A DNA stretch of 64,000 nt from Actinomycetes bacterium (GTDB taxonomy: Bacteria > Actinomycetota > Acidimicrobiia > Acidimicrobiales > Aldehydirespiratoraceae), in the NCBI GenBank assembly GCA_024276495.1, contig JAJRXC010000036.1, forward strand, positions 1 to 64,000, written 5' to 3'. The notes beneath the pieces are model-generated. The model did not search any database. It was not told where the DNA came from and worked only from the letters and a program-made list of their open reading frames with translations. A program made the translations under genes and the position numbers. Shown here piece after piece: positions 50,522 to 57,860 of the stretch (the first letter of the stretch is position 1; each line of letters opens with the position of its first letter).

Positions 50522-51070
50522 ATGCTCGCCTGGATGGACCTCGAGATGACCGGGCTCGATCCGGACCGCCACACGATCGTCGAGATCGCGACGCTGTTGA
50601 CCGACGACGACCTCGATCTGATCGCGGAGGGCCCCGATCTCATCGTCCACGCCACCGAGGCCGAACTGGCCGAGATGGACGACTTCGTGACCAGGATGCA
50701 CACCGGAAGCGGGCTGCTCGCCGAGATCAGGACATCGACGATCAGCCTCGCCGAAGCCGGGGAGCAGACCCTCGCCTTCCTGCGCCGGCACATCCCCGAA
50801 CCTCGATCGGTGCCGCTTTGTGGCAACTCGATCGGCACCGACCGTCGGTTCCTCGCCAAGTACCTGCCCGAGATCGAGGAGTTCCTCCACTATCGGTCGA
50901 TCGACGTGTCGACGTTGAAGGAGCTGGCCCGCCGGTGGAATCCCGCTGCCCTCGCGTCCGCGCCCGACAAGGCCACCGGCCACCGGGCCCTCGACGACAT
51001 CCGGGAGAGCCTCGAGGAGCTCCGTCACTACCGCACGACGCTTTTCGTGACTTCGCCGCCGTCCCCGTAG
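50522..51070 (+). CDS. orn: Oligoribonuclease
   Basis: This 182-residue 3'-5' exonuclease degrades short RNAs, including pGpG from c-di-GMP turnover. The DEDDh motifs are WMDLEMTGLDPDRHTIVEIA (Asp, Glu), LCGNSIGTDRRFLAKYLPE (Asp), and HRALDDIRESLEEL (His, Asp). The length is complete. The ATG is 50522. It ends ten bases before the next metallo-hydrolase, probably in one transcript. The HD-GYP protein at 20569 would generate its pGpG substrate. Confidence 0.96.
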   Translation: MLAWMDLEMTGLDPDRHTIVEIATLLTDDDLDLIAEGPDLIVHATEAELAEMDDFVTRMHTGSGLLAEIRTSTISLAEAGEQTLAFLRRHIPEPRSVPLCGNSIGTDRRFLAKYLPEIEEFLHYRSIDVSTLKELARRWNPAALASAPDKATGHRALDDIRESLEELRHYRTTLFVTSPPSP

Positions 51071-51079
51071 GGTGCCCGG

Positions 51080-52156
51080 GTGCCCGAACCCGTGTATCGA
51101 AAGCAGGAACAGGAACCGGCCTCCGAGGAGGTGCTCGAGGTCGCACCGGGAATCCTGCGGCTGCAACTCCCGATCACGATGCCGGGGCTCGGCCACGTGA
51201 ACACCTACGCGCTCGAAGACGAGCGTGGATTCGCGCTCGTCGACCCGGGCCTTCCCGGACAGGAGTCGTGGGACGCCCTGATGACACGACTGCGATCGGC
51301 CGGGATTCCACTGGCGAGGGTCCACACCACGATCGTCACCCACTCGCATCCCGACCACTTCGGCGGAGCCGATCAGCTCCACGAAGAGGCCGGGGCCGAG
51401 GTGCTGACCCACGAATCGTTCCGGTCCCTGGTGGCGGAGGCCAACGACGACATGGACACGGATCTTCTCGAGGCCGACGAGGAGGAGCTGGTCGAGCTCT
51501 GGAAGCACCGGTTCCGGTCATTCGAACCGACGCCGTGGGGCACCACCCGCGAGCCGCCGCCCGACGAGGCGATCCGGCGCTGGATCGTGATGGGCGAGGG
51601 TGGCCAGAAGCGGTTCCGTGGCCCGCAGCCGACGATCCGGGTGTCCGACGGGGAGGCCGTGCGTCTCGCCGGTCGGGACTGGTTCGCGGTCCACACCCCC
51701 GGCCACACCACCGACCATCTGTGCCTCTACGATCCCGAGGGCGGTGTGTTGCTGGCCGGCGACCACGTGCTGCCGACCATCACACCCCACATCGCCGGCT
51801 CGACCGACGTGGAGGACCCGCTGGCCACGTTCTTCCGTTCGCTGGAGAAGGTGGCGGCCCTCGACGGGCTGACCTGTGCCCTGCCCGCCCACGGCCATCC
51901 GTTCGAGGACCTGCGCGGCCGCTGCACCCACATCCGGGAACACCACGACGATCGGCTCCAGTTGCTGCGCGACGCCGCCGAGAGCCACCGGGACGCGCCG
52001 GTGCAGGCGTGGATGAAGGTGCTGTTCCAGGAACGTTCCTGGGGCGAGATGGCCGCCAGCGAGACCTACGCCCATCTCGAGCATCTCCGGGTCACCGGCG
52101 AGGCGACCGCTCGGCGCGACGACGCCGGGCTGGTGCGGTTCGACATCTCGGCGTAG
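51080..52156 (+). CDS. Metallo-beta-lactamase-fold hydrolase
   Basis: This 358-residue MBL-fold enzyme has the zinc motif THSHPDHFGGADQLH (HxHxDH) near residue 95, HTPGHTTDHLCLYDPEGG, and LLAGDHVLPTITPH. The C-terminal ~100 residues are a helical domain (IREHHDDRLQLLRDAAESHR) as in glyoxalase II/LACTB2-like proteins, which cleave RNA or thioesters. The LACTB2 type often acts on single-stranded RNA, and the orn gene is upstream, so an RNA role is possible. That is inference. The start is GTG 51080. Confidence 0.88.
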   Translation: MPEPVYRKQEQEPASEEVLEVAPGILRLQLPITMPGLGHVNTYALEDERGFALVDPGLPGQESWDALMTRLRSAGIPLARVHTTIVTHSHPDHFGGADQLHEEAGAEVLTHESFRSLVAEANDDMDTDLLEADEEELVELWKHRFRSFEPTPWGTTREPPPDEAIRRWIVMGEGGQKRFRGPQPTIRVSDGEAVRLAGRDWFAVHTPGHTTDHLCLYDPEGGVLLAGDHVLPTITPHIAGSTDVEDPLATFFRSLEKVAALDGLTCALPAHGHPFEDLRGRCTHIREHHDDRLQLLRDAAESHRDAPVQAWMKVLFQERSWGEMAASETYAHLEHLRVTGEATARRDDAGLVRFDISA

Positions 52157-52163
52157 ATCCGGT

Positions 52164-52916
52164 TCAGTCGTCGAGGGGACGGACACGGGCCACGCTGCCG
52201 GCCACTCCGTTCGTCGTGAGCCACGTGTCGACACCACCGTCGACCGCCCGCCATCGCAGGTGCACGTCGGTTCCCCGCTCGACCCCCGGCCCGTGCTCGA
52301 GCTCGGCGCGGATCGGTTCACGAACACATCCTTCTCGATCGAGCGCTTCCTCCACCGCCACCCATTGGGCCGCGTTGTTGACGTGGGCGAGCACATCGAG
52401 GTCGGCGAACCGGACTGTCCAGGGCGCGTCCTGCACCTGGTCGGGCCACCGGGTCGGGAGGGTGGTTCGGGCCGACACCCGGCGATCGCCGGCCGTCTCC
52501 CCCCACACCTCGAAGAAGTCGGGTGGAAGCTTCGCCGGTCGCCCCGTGACCCCGTCGACGAACACCCAGATCGTGCACCCGTCGACGACCGCCCCGTGCT
52601 CACCGCGAAGCTCGGTGCGCCGCTCCGCCCAGCGTCCGCCGTAGCCGCTGCACCATGTGGAGAGGTCGAGCCACTCCTCGAAGACCGGTGCCTGGCGAAT
52701 CTCGAGCAGGGTGCGGCGGACCACCCAGTTCATCGGATCCGACAGCGCGCTGTCGGCCGAGTCGTCACGGGCGACATCTTGGAGGTGCCGCACGAGGGCA
52801 TCGAGGCGACAGCGGCCCGTCGGGTCGACGTCGCCCAACCGGACCCGGCGCCCCGCCTCGAAGACACGGCCGGTGCGGGGCCGGGGGGACATGACTGCTG
52901 CTCCCGGGTCGGCCAT
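52164..52916 (-). CDS. Acyl-ACP thioesterase (FatA/FatB-like)
   Basis: This 250-residue protein has two hot-dog folds: the N-terminal RVRLGDVDPTGRCRLDALVR and LQDVARDDSADSALSD, and later DLDVLAHVNNAAQWVAVEEA with the catalytic Asn/His region (DxNxHxNN-type in plant FatA; here DLDVLAHVNN). Such enzymes release fatty acids from acyl carrier protein. The start is ATG 52916, with an alternative at 52892. It is convergent with the MBL gene and divergent from the WhiB leader region. Confidence 0.86.
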   Translation of the reverse strand: MADPGAAVMSPRPRTGRVFEAGRRVRLGDVDPTGRCRLDALVRHLQDVARDDSADSALSDPMNWVVRRTLLEIRQAPVFEEWLDLSTWCSGYGGRWAERRTELRGEHGAVVDGCTIWVFVDGVTGRPAKLPPDFFEVWGETAGDRRVSARTTLPTRWPDQVQDAPWTVRFADLDVLAHVNNAAQWVAVEEALDREGCVREPIRAELEHGPGVERGTDVHLRWRAVDGGVDTWLTTNGVAGSVARVRPLDD

Positions 52917-52962
52917 GGCCGCACCGTAGCGGTCACCATCAGGTCGTCCGCGGGAAATCCCG

Positions 52963-53001
52963 ACAATTCGGTTGACGGATCCGCCGGAGTCCGCCACGGT
53001 G
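52963..53001 (+). promoter_or_regulatory. Candidate autoregulated promoter of the WhiB7-like gene
   Basis: A -35 element TTGACG sits at 52972-52977, and an AT-rich ACAATT at 52963-52968 ends exactly three bases before it. WhiB7 is known to bind such AT-rich sequence just upstream of -35 through its AT-hook and to activate its own promoter. The -10 is weak (CACGGT at 52995-53000, 17-base spacing), as is common in activated promoters. Assignment is by pattern, with no transcription start known. Confidence 0.5.
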
Positions 53002-53039
53002 TGTTCTGCCGGAACGCCCGGCCGCGACAAGGAGTCGTC

Positions 53040-53192
53040 ATGAACACATTCATGTGCACTGCGCAGTTCGGCCTCGCCGCCCGCGCGCATGCGCGCGTGA
53101 ACGTGCGTACGGCCCTCGCCATCTCGACCTCGTGGGAGTTCTCCGCGAAGCCGTATGGCAACCGGCGGCCCTCCGGCGCTCCTCCCGGGTGA
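53040..53192 (+). CDS. 50-residue leader ORF (uORF) of the WhiB7-like attenuator
   Basis: ATG 53040 follows AAGGAG at a good spacing and encodes 50 residues beginning MNTFMCTAQFGLAARAHARV and ending NRRPSGAPPG. Its stop TGA (53190-53192) lies inside a stem-loop (53187-53207). Codons 41-44 (53162-53169) are complementary to the left arm of the downstream terminator. The peptide has no family. The layout matches translational sensing: ribosome position on this ORF decides which RNA structure forms. Confidence 0.72.
   Translation: MNTFMCTAQFGLAARAHARVNVRTALAISTSWEFSAKPYGNRRPSGAPPG
53162..53169 (+). promoter_or_regulatory. Antiterminator strand competing with the WhiB attenuator
   Basis: CCGGCGGC (53162-53169), inside the end of the leader ORF, is the exact reverse complement of GCCGCCGG (53231-53238), the left arm of the terminator. 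If free, it can pair with that arm and disrupt the terminator. A translating ribosome at the ORF end would cover it. This is a predicted pairing. Confidence 0.6.
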
Positions 53193-53207
53193 GACGACCT
53201 CTCACCC
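53187..53207 (+). promoter_or_regulatory. Stem-loop spanning the leader ORF stop codon
   Basis: GGGTGAGA (53187-53194) and TCTCACCC (53200-53207) form a perfect 8-bp stem with a five-base loop (CGACC). The uORF stop codon is within the left arm. Such stop-codon hairpins are part of whiB7-type leaders and would be opened by a terminating ribosome. Confidence 0.6.
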
Positions 53208-53229
53208 ACGAAAGGGGAGAACGCACCGA

Positions 53230-53263
53230 GGCCGCCGGAGATCCGGCGGTCTTTCTGCTTTTC
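53230..53263 (+). terminator. Intrinsic terminator inside the WhiB leader (attenuator)
   Basis: The stem 53230-53238 / 53243-53251 (GCCGCCGG with CCGGCGGT, plus a closing G-C pair) encloses an AGAT loop and is followed by TTTCTGCTTTT. This is a textbook rho-independent terminator in a very GC-rich genome where such T-tracts are scarce. It precedes the whiB start by 68 bases, so by default most transcripts should stop here. Confidence 0.8.
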
Positions 53264-53330
53264 GGGCATCGACAGACCAGCCACCGCAATGAACACACGA
53301 GCAAGACCCAACCGGGAAGGAGACGAGGTC

Positions 53331-53765
53331 ATGGGACCCCTCGTCGACATGCAATCCACCGACACACAACCGTTCACTTCGAACCTCACGCCACCGACGT
53401 TCACCTCCACGCCGTTCGGGGACACGGCACCTCTCCGAGATGCCACGTCCGACTGGGAGGTGCACGCGAGTTGCCGATCGGTCGACGACGCCGGGACGCT
53501 CTTCTTCAGCGAGGACATCGGCGACATCGCCGCGGCCAAGCGAGTCTGTGCCGCGTGCCCGGTGCTGGCCCCCTGCCTGGAAGGGGCGCTGGACCGGCGT
53601 GAGCCGTGGGGGGTGTGGGGCGGGCAGCTGTTCATGAACGGCAAGATGCTGACGGTGAAACGCCGCCGGGGTCGCCCGCCCAAGGTCGCCCGTCCCGAAG
53701 ACCAGATGCCGATTGTTCCGGTTCCCGACCATCTGGTCGCCCACGCGGAACGGCGCACGGCCTGA
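53331..53765 (+). CDS. whiB7: WhiB7-like iron-sulfur transcriptional regulator
   Basis: This 144-residue WhiB protein binds a [4Fe-4S] cluster with Cys48, Cys73, Cys76 and Cys82 (ASCRSVD, RVCAACPVLAPCLEG), followed by the beta-turn REPWGVWGG. The C-terminus carries an AT-hook, RRRGRPPK (RGRP at 113-116), which distinguishes WhiB7 from other Wbl proteins. The N-terminal ~40 residues are longer than in mycobacterial WhiB7. AAGGAGACGAGG precedes ATG 53331. WhiB7 binds the sigma factor and turns on intrinsic resistance to ribosome-targeting antibiotics. The leader ORF and terminator upstream fit its known attenuation control. Confidence 0.88.
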   Translation: MGPLVDMQSTDTQPFTSNLTPPTFTSTPFGDTAPLRDATSDWEVHASCRSVDDAGTLFFSEDIGDIAAAKRVCAACPVLAPCLEGALDRREPWGVWGGQLFMNGKMLTVKRRRGRPPKVARPEDQMPIVPVPDHLVAHAERRTA

Positions 53766-54041
53766 CGGGCTTCCTTCCACACCCGCCATCCATCTCCCCC
53801 GGCAGACGACGCCGGCGTGGTACCGAATCGACGAGTTCCCGAGGCCCGGGCAACGGCACACGCGAGCCCCGGCTTCGTCGTCGATCGGTACCACGCTGGC
53901 CGGTGCGCCGGCGGTCCGTCGATGTCGACCCGTTCGGGAACGTCGGGATCTGGACCGTCGCCGGAAGTCCGGGCGGGGTTTCGGGGTTTCCGGTCCACAC
54001 CGAGCGGCCATCGGGCCGCCCGAACGCCGCCGGGAGCGCCG
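53766..54041. other. Intergenic region after the WhiB gene
   Basis: No gene is supported in these ~276 bases. A terminator for the WhiB transcript and a promoter for the ccdA unit would be expected, but no clear hairpin with T-tract or -35/-10 pair was found. Confidence 0.35.
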
Positions 54042-54191
54042 ATGACCGACGAGGGGGACCCGACCGCCATCCGGTCGTCGACCGAGCCGACTACAGTTTC
54101 GGTCGATCCCGGTGAGAACATGGAGCGGGTCTGGTCCGGGGCCCTCGACACCGCTGCTCTCGTCGAACCGATCAACCAGGAGATCAACTGA
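54042..54191 (+). CDS. 49-residue acidic small ORF coupled to ccdA
   Basis: ATG 54042 opens a 49-codon frame (MTDEGDPTAIRSSTEPTTVS ... ENMERVWSGALDTAALVEP). GGGAG lies just upstream, and the stop TGA overlaps the ccdA ATG (TGATG at 54189-54193). The peptide is acidic with no membrane segment. The support is start-stop coupling only. No family is recognised. Confidence 0.42.
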   Translation: MTDEGDPTAIRSSTEPTTVSVDPGENMERVWSGALDTAALVEPINQEIN

Positions 54192-55309
54192 TGGGAATCT
54201 TTGCGTGGCCGTTCGGCCTCGGAATCTTCGCCGCTTTCAATCCCTGCGGTTTCGCGATGCTCCCGGCCTACCTGTCGTACTTCCTCGGTCTCGAGAACAA
54301 GGAGTCCGACCAGAGCCGTTTCACCACGGTGGCACGGGGGCTCGCCGTCGGCATCGTGATGACGCTCGGTTTCGTCGCGGTGTTCGGCACGTTCGGCATC
54401 TTGTTCGCCACCGTGATCAATCAGGGCACGGTGCTCGAATACGTTCCCTACGTCATCATCGCGATCGGCGTGCTGATGATCCCCCTCGGAATCGCGATGC
54501 TGCTGGGCAAAGACGTCCGGCTCAAGTTGCCGAAGATGAACAAGGGCACGGGGAGCCGCAGTCTCGGTTCAGTGTTCATGTTCGGGATGAGCTACGCCGT
54601 GGTCTCGCTGTCGTGCACGATCGGCATCTTCATCCCCGCGATCAGCCAGTCGTTCGCAACCGATGGCGTCGCCACCGGCACCGGCAACTTCCTCGCCTAC
54701 GCGCTCGGCATGGGGATCGTCATCACCTTACTCACGATGAGCCTCGCCCTGGCGAAATCGAACGTCGCCACCGGCATGCGCCGGATCCTCCCGTACATCA
54801 CGCCATTCTCGGGTGCCATGTTGGTTCTCGCCGGCATCTACATCATCGACTACGGGATCTGGGACTACCAGGTGACGATCGCCGGCAACCTCGACGCCGG
54901 CAACCTGATGGTCGATCAGTTCCTCGATTTCCAGGCGACGGTGAGCGCGTGGATCACCGACACGACCACCGAACGAATCGGTCTGGTCGCGCTCTTCGGC
55001 ATCATCGGCGCGCTCCTCGTCGGCTGGCGTGACGACGTCGACGATCCCGCGAAGAAGCTCGGCGCCACGTTCGCCTTCATCGGCACCTATCTCGGTGTGG
55101 AGGCGTACAACGGGGCCGACTTCGTGTTCTTGCCGCTCGCCCGTTTCATCGTCGGCTGGCCCCTGCGGGTCGTGCACTGGTTCACCGATCCCGCCCGTTT
55201 CGGTGGTCCCCTCGAGATCGCGTTCCTCGCGCTCGTCGGCTGGATCGCGTGGCGACGAATCGATCGCTATCGTCCGCAGCATGTTCAGGACGTTGTTGGC
55301 GCGACCTGA
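54191..55309 (+). CDS. ccdA: CcdA-type thiol-disulfide transporter
   Basis: This 372-residue membrane protein carries reducing power across the membrane for cytochrome c maturation and related thiol reduction. The core has the redox Cys in FAAFNPCGFAMLPAYLSYFL and in VVSLSCTIGIFIPA, with six helices in the first ~235 residues. The C-terminal ~130 residues add further helices (IGLVALFGIIGALLVGWRDD, LVGWIAWRRIDRYRP) and exceed the usual CcdA size (~220-240). The oxidase genes at 59-64 kb, including a cytochrome c domain, would need such a system. It overlaps the next gene's start by 29 bases. Confidence 0.88.
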   Translation: MGIFAWPFGLGIFAAFNPCGFAMLPAYLSYFLGLENKESDQSRFTTVARGLAVGIVMTLGFVAVFGTFGILFATVINQGTVLEYVPYVIIAIGVLMIPLGIAMLLGKDVRLKLPKMNKGTGSRSLGSVFMFGMSYAVVSLSCTIGIFIPAISQSFATDGVATGTGNFLAYALGMGIVITLLTMSLALAKSNVATGMRRILPYITPFSGAMLVLAGIYIIDYGIWDYQVTIAGNLDAGNLMVDQFLDFQATVSAWITDTTTERIGLVALFGIIGALLVGWRDDVDDPAKKLGATFAFIGTYLGVEAYNGADFVFLPLARFIVGWPLRVVHWFTDPARFGGPLEIAFLALVGWIAWRRIDRYRPQHVQDVVGAT

Positions 55310-55883
55310 GGTCACCGAGATCTGCGAGCTCCGGGGTCCGTTCGGGCTCATGGCGTTTCACGGCGGCAATCTCGAACGTTGCACCGACGTCATCGCCCGC
55401 GAGGTGGCCGAACGCACCGATTCGTCGCTCTACGCGGTCGTGCAGGCCCCACCGTTGCGCGAGCACATCCCGTCGACGGCGTTCGACCCGGCCCACTCCC
55501 CGGCGCTGGCGGCGTTCATCGGCCATGTCGACATCGTCATCGCCATCCACGGCTACGGACGCGAGGATCGCTTCTGGGACGTCCTGCTCGGCGGCCGCAA
55601 CCGCTCCCTCGCGACCCATGTCGGACACCATCTCCGCACCGGGATCGACGACCGTTTTGGCGTCGTCGAGGACCTCGGCGAGATCCCGGAGGAGCTTCGG
55701 GGCCAGCATCGCGACAATCCGGTGAACCTCCCCGACCAGGCCGGCGTGCAGATCGAGCTCCCACCGACGACACGGTGGAACCGAGAGGAGGCGGAGTGGT
55801 CGGACTGGCAGGGCACCGGTCGTGCCCCGCACGTCGAACGGCTCATCGAGACCCTCGCCACGGCCGTCGACACCTGGCCCTGA
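55281..55883 (+). CDS. Poly-gamma-glutamate hydrolase family protein
   Basis: This 200-residue zinc-peptidase-like protein has a FHGGNLERCTDVIAREVAER opening (His/Glu zinc ligands HxxxLE), IAIHGYGREDRFWDVLLGGR (third His) and a C-terminal EWSDWQGTGRAPHVERLIET, the pattern of phage and bacterial poly-gamma-glutamate hydrolases (DUF867). The usual active Glu position cannot be fixed by eye. The start ATG 55281 lies inside the ccdA end, so they are coupled. No capsule genes are nearby, so the substrate is open. Confidence 0.82.
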   Translation: MFRTLLARPEVTEICELRGPFGLMAFHGGNLERCTDVIAREVAERTDSSLYAVVQAPPLREHIPSTAFDPAHSPALAAFIGHVDIVIAIHGYGREDRFWDVLLGGRNRSLATHVGHHLRTGIDDRFGVVEDLGEIPEELRGQHRDNPVNLPDQAGVQIELPPTTRWNREEAEWSDWQGTGRAPHVERLIETLATAVDTWP

Positions 55884-55889
55884 GCCATC

Positions 55890-56522
55890 TCAGGGGGCGA
55901 GCCGCTCGATCCTCCAATGGTTGTCGACCCGGCGATACTGAAGGCGATCGTGCAAACGATCGGGTCGGCCCTGCCAGAACTCGACGCGGCGCGGCGAGAT
56001 GAGATAGCCGCCCCAGTGCGGCGGTCGGGGAACCTCCGCCGGGAACCGGGCCTCGACCTCTCGCCGGCGGGCTTCGAGCTCGGCCCGAGAGGCGATCACC
56101 GCGGACTGGTCGCTGGCCCACGCGCCGATCTGGGCGCCACGGGGACGCGACGAGAAGTAGGCGTCGGACTCCTGATCCGGAAGGTGCGCCACGTCGCCCA
56201 CCACGCGGATCTGGCGTTCGATCTCCCGCCACACGAACGTCAGCGCCGCCCGCCCGTTGGCCTCGATCGCCCGCCCCTTCGCCGACCGCCGATTGGTGTG
56301 GAAGACGAACCCGCGCTCGTCGGCGCCCTTGACGAGCACGGCGCGCGCCTCGGGCCAGCCATCGGTACCGACGGTGGCAACCGTCGCCAGATTCGCGTCG
56401 AACGGGTCGGTCGCGGCCCACGACTCGAACCAGTCACCGAACTGCGTCATCGGGTCCGGCGCGAGATCGGCCTCGCTCAGCCCGTCCCGGCCGTACTGCT
56501 CGCGCATCGCCGCAAGGTCCAT
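55890..56522 (-). CDS. pdxH: Pyridoxamine 5'-phosphate oxidase
   Basis: This 210-residue FMN enzyme makes pyridoxal 5'-phosphate from PMP or PNP. The N-terminal LSEADLAPDPMTQFGDWF, the FMN site RAVLVKGADERGFVFHTNRR, GRAALTFVW and FSSRPRGAQIGAWASDQS, and the C-terminal signature WGGYLISPRRVEFWQGRPDR with LHDRLQYRR are all complete. It is convergent with the hydrolase gene and divergent from the fluC pair. Confidence 0.95.
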   Translation of the reverse strand: MDLAAMREQYGRDGLSEADLAPDPMTQFGDWFESWAATDPFDANLATVATVGTDGWPEARAVLVKGADERGFVFHTNRRSAKGRAIEANGRAALTFVWREIERQIRVVGDVAHLPDQESDAYFSSRPRGAQIGAWASDQSAVIASRAELEARRREVEARFPAEVPRPPHWGGYLISPRRVEFWQGRPDRLHDRLQYRRVDNHWRIERLAP

Positions 56523-56544
56523 GCCGGCAGCCTACGGTGCGGCC

Positions 56545-56907
56545 GTGGAGCTACCGAAGTGGACGATCGTCGCGGCCGGCGGCGCAGCCGGCGCGGCGCT
56601 TCGCTGGCGCGTGGTCGAGGCCACCGACGACGCCCTGTGGTCGCTTGTGGGCGTCAACGCCGTCGGCGCGTTCCTTCTCGGCACGATCGTGCACGGCATC
56701 TTCGATCGGGGCACCACGGTCCGGCTGATCTTCGGAGTCGGGTTCTGCGGCGCCCTCACGACGTTCTCGACGCTCGCCGTCGCCGTCGCCGGCCGGCTCG
56801 AGGACGGCCGGCTCGTCGACGCGATCGGCGTCGCGGGCACGAGCGTGGCCGCGGGTCTGGCCGCAGCCGTTCTGGGCGCCTCGACCGCACACCGGGCCGC
56901 CCGATGA
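56545..56907 (+). CDS. crcB: Fluoride channel subunit, FluC/CrcB type 1
   Basis: This 120-residue membrane protein exports fluoride. It has four hydrophobic segments with the family signatures GVNAVGAFLLGTIVHG (pore Asn) and GFCGALTTFSTLAVAV (Thr/Phe track, Na+-binding backbone). The start is GTG 56545; ATG 56521 would overlap the pdxH start. The partner gene overlaps by four bases (ATGA). Side-by-side pairs usually form antiparallel heterodimers instead of the single-gene homodimer. Confidence 0.9.
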   Translation: MELPKWTIVAAGGAAGAALRWRVVEATDDALWSLVGVNAVGAFLLGTIVHGIFDRGTTVRLIFGVGFCGALTTFSTLAVAVAGRLEDGRLVDAIGVAGTSVAAGLAAAVLGASTAHRAAR

Positions 56908-57227
56908 TCGTCGTGGGCTTCCTCGCCGCCGCGGTGGGCGGCACCCTGGCCCGTTGGCAGCTCGCCGAGCGGCTTCCGCGGCCGAGTGGGACCTTCGTCG
57001 CGAATCTCACCGGCTCGTTCCTGCTCGGCCTCCTGGCCGGCGCCGGCACCGACTCGGGTCTGCTGTTCGGCGTTGCCGGGCTCGGCTCGTTCACGACCTT
57101 CTCGACGATCATGGTCGAGGTCATCGATCTCTGGACGAGCGACCGTCGTCGGGCGATGCTCTACCTGGCGCTCACACTGGTCGGCGGCGTCGCCTCCGCC
57201 TGGCTCGGGCTCCGGCTGTCGCGCTGA
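56904..57227 (+). CDS. crcB: Fluoride channel subunit, FluC/CrcB type 2
   Basis: This 107-residue partner has four hydrophobic segments, GGTLARWQLAERLPRPSG (conserved first-helix Arg), FVANLTGSFLLGLLAG (pore Asn) and VAGLGSFTTFSTIMVEVID. It differs enough from the upstream copy to suggest a heterodimeric channel. Its last 67 bases overlap the 3' end of the convergent methyltransferase gene. I saw no fluoride riboswitch upstream of the pair. Confidence 0.9.
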   Translation: MIVVGFLAAAVGGTLARWQLAERLPRPSGTFVANLTGSFLLGLLAGAGTDSGLLFGVAGLGSFTTFSTIMVEVIDLWTSDRRRAMLYLALTLVGGVASAWLGLRLSR

Positions 57228-57859
57228 GCGGCCCGCCGCACCACACACCAGGTGCCACCACCGGCCCGCGAGGCGTCGGCGCGCCACGCACCGGGAAGCG
57301 CGTGGACGACATCTTCGGCCGACAGATGGATCGGCGTGGCCTCTCCGAGCGTGTTGACCCACACGATCGCGCCGTCGGACGCGAGCACCCGGTCGACCTC
57401 GCCGGGGAAGAGCAACATGTTGAGCAGGACCAGAACGTCGACGCTGGAGTCCGCGAACGGAAGGCAGCTCGCGTCGGCCCGGGTCCACGGGGCGAGACCC
57501 GGGGGTGCCTCGGCCAGCATGCCGGCCGACAGGTCGACGGCCGCGGCCACCGGGCGATGCCGGACGATGACACCGGTGCCGATCCCGGTGCCCGCCCCGA
57601 GCTCGACGAGGACACCGGCCGGAAGTTCGGCCCGGGCGAAGACGTCTTCGAGCGCGGCCAGTCGGCCGGGCACGTTGCGGGTGTGCCAGCTCTCGGCCAG
57701 CGAATCGAAGATGGACTGCATGATCGCCGAGTGTTCGGGGCTGAACTCGCCACCGTCGGCCATCTCCTTGGTGACCAGCCGGATCGGATGGTCTGGCGCC
57801 AACGGGTCGAGCCGTTCGATCTCCTGTACCGGTTCGAGATGACGGACCCGGCCCGCCAC
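57161..57859 (-). CDS. SAM-dependent methyltransferase-like protein
   Basis: This 232-residue class I methyltransferase-like protein has a SAM-binding GVLVELGAGTGIGTGVIVRH (motif I), AAAVDLSAGMLAEAPPG, and DASCLPFADSSVDVLVLLNM (motif for the acidic loop and post-II strand), the Methyltransf_11 layout. The N-terminal ~70 residues (RLVTKEMADGGEFSPEHSAI) are an additional helical cap. The GTG 57859 follows serS by one base, so it is in its operon. Its 3' end overlaps the convergent fluC gene by 67 bases. The substrate is unknown. Confidence 0.82.
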   Translation of the reverse strand: MAGRVRHLEPVQEIERLDPLAPDHPIRLVTKEMADGGEFSPEHSAIMQSIFDSLAESWHTRNVPGRLAALEDVFARAELPAGVLVELGAGTGIGTGVIVRHRPVAAAVDLSAGMLAEAPPGLAPWTRADASCLPFADSSVDVLVLLNMLLFPGEVDRVLASDGAIVWVNTLGEATPIHLSAEDVVHALPGAWRADASRAGGGTWCVVRRAAQRDSRSPSQAEATPPTSVSAR

Positions 57860-57860
57860 G

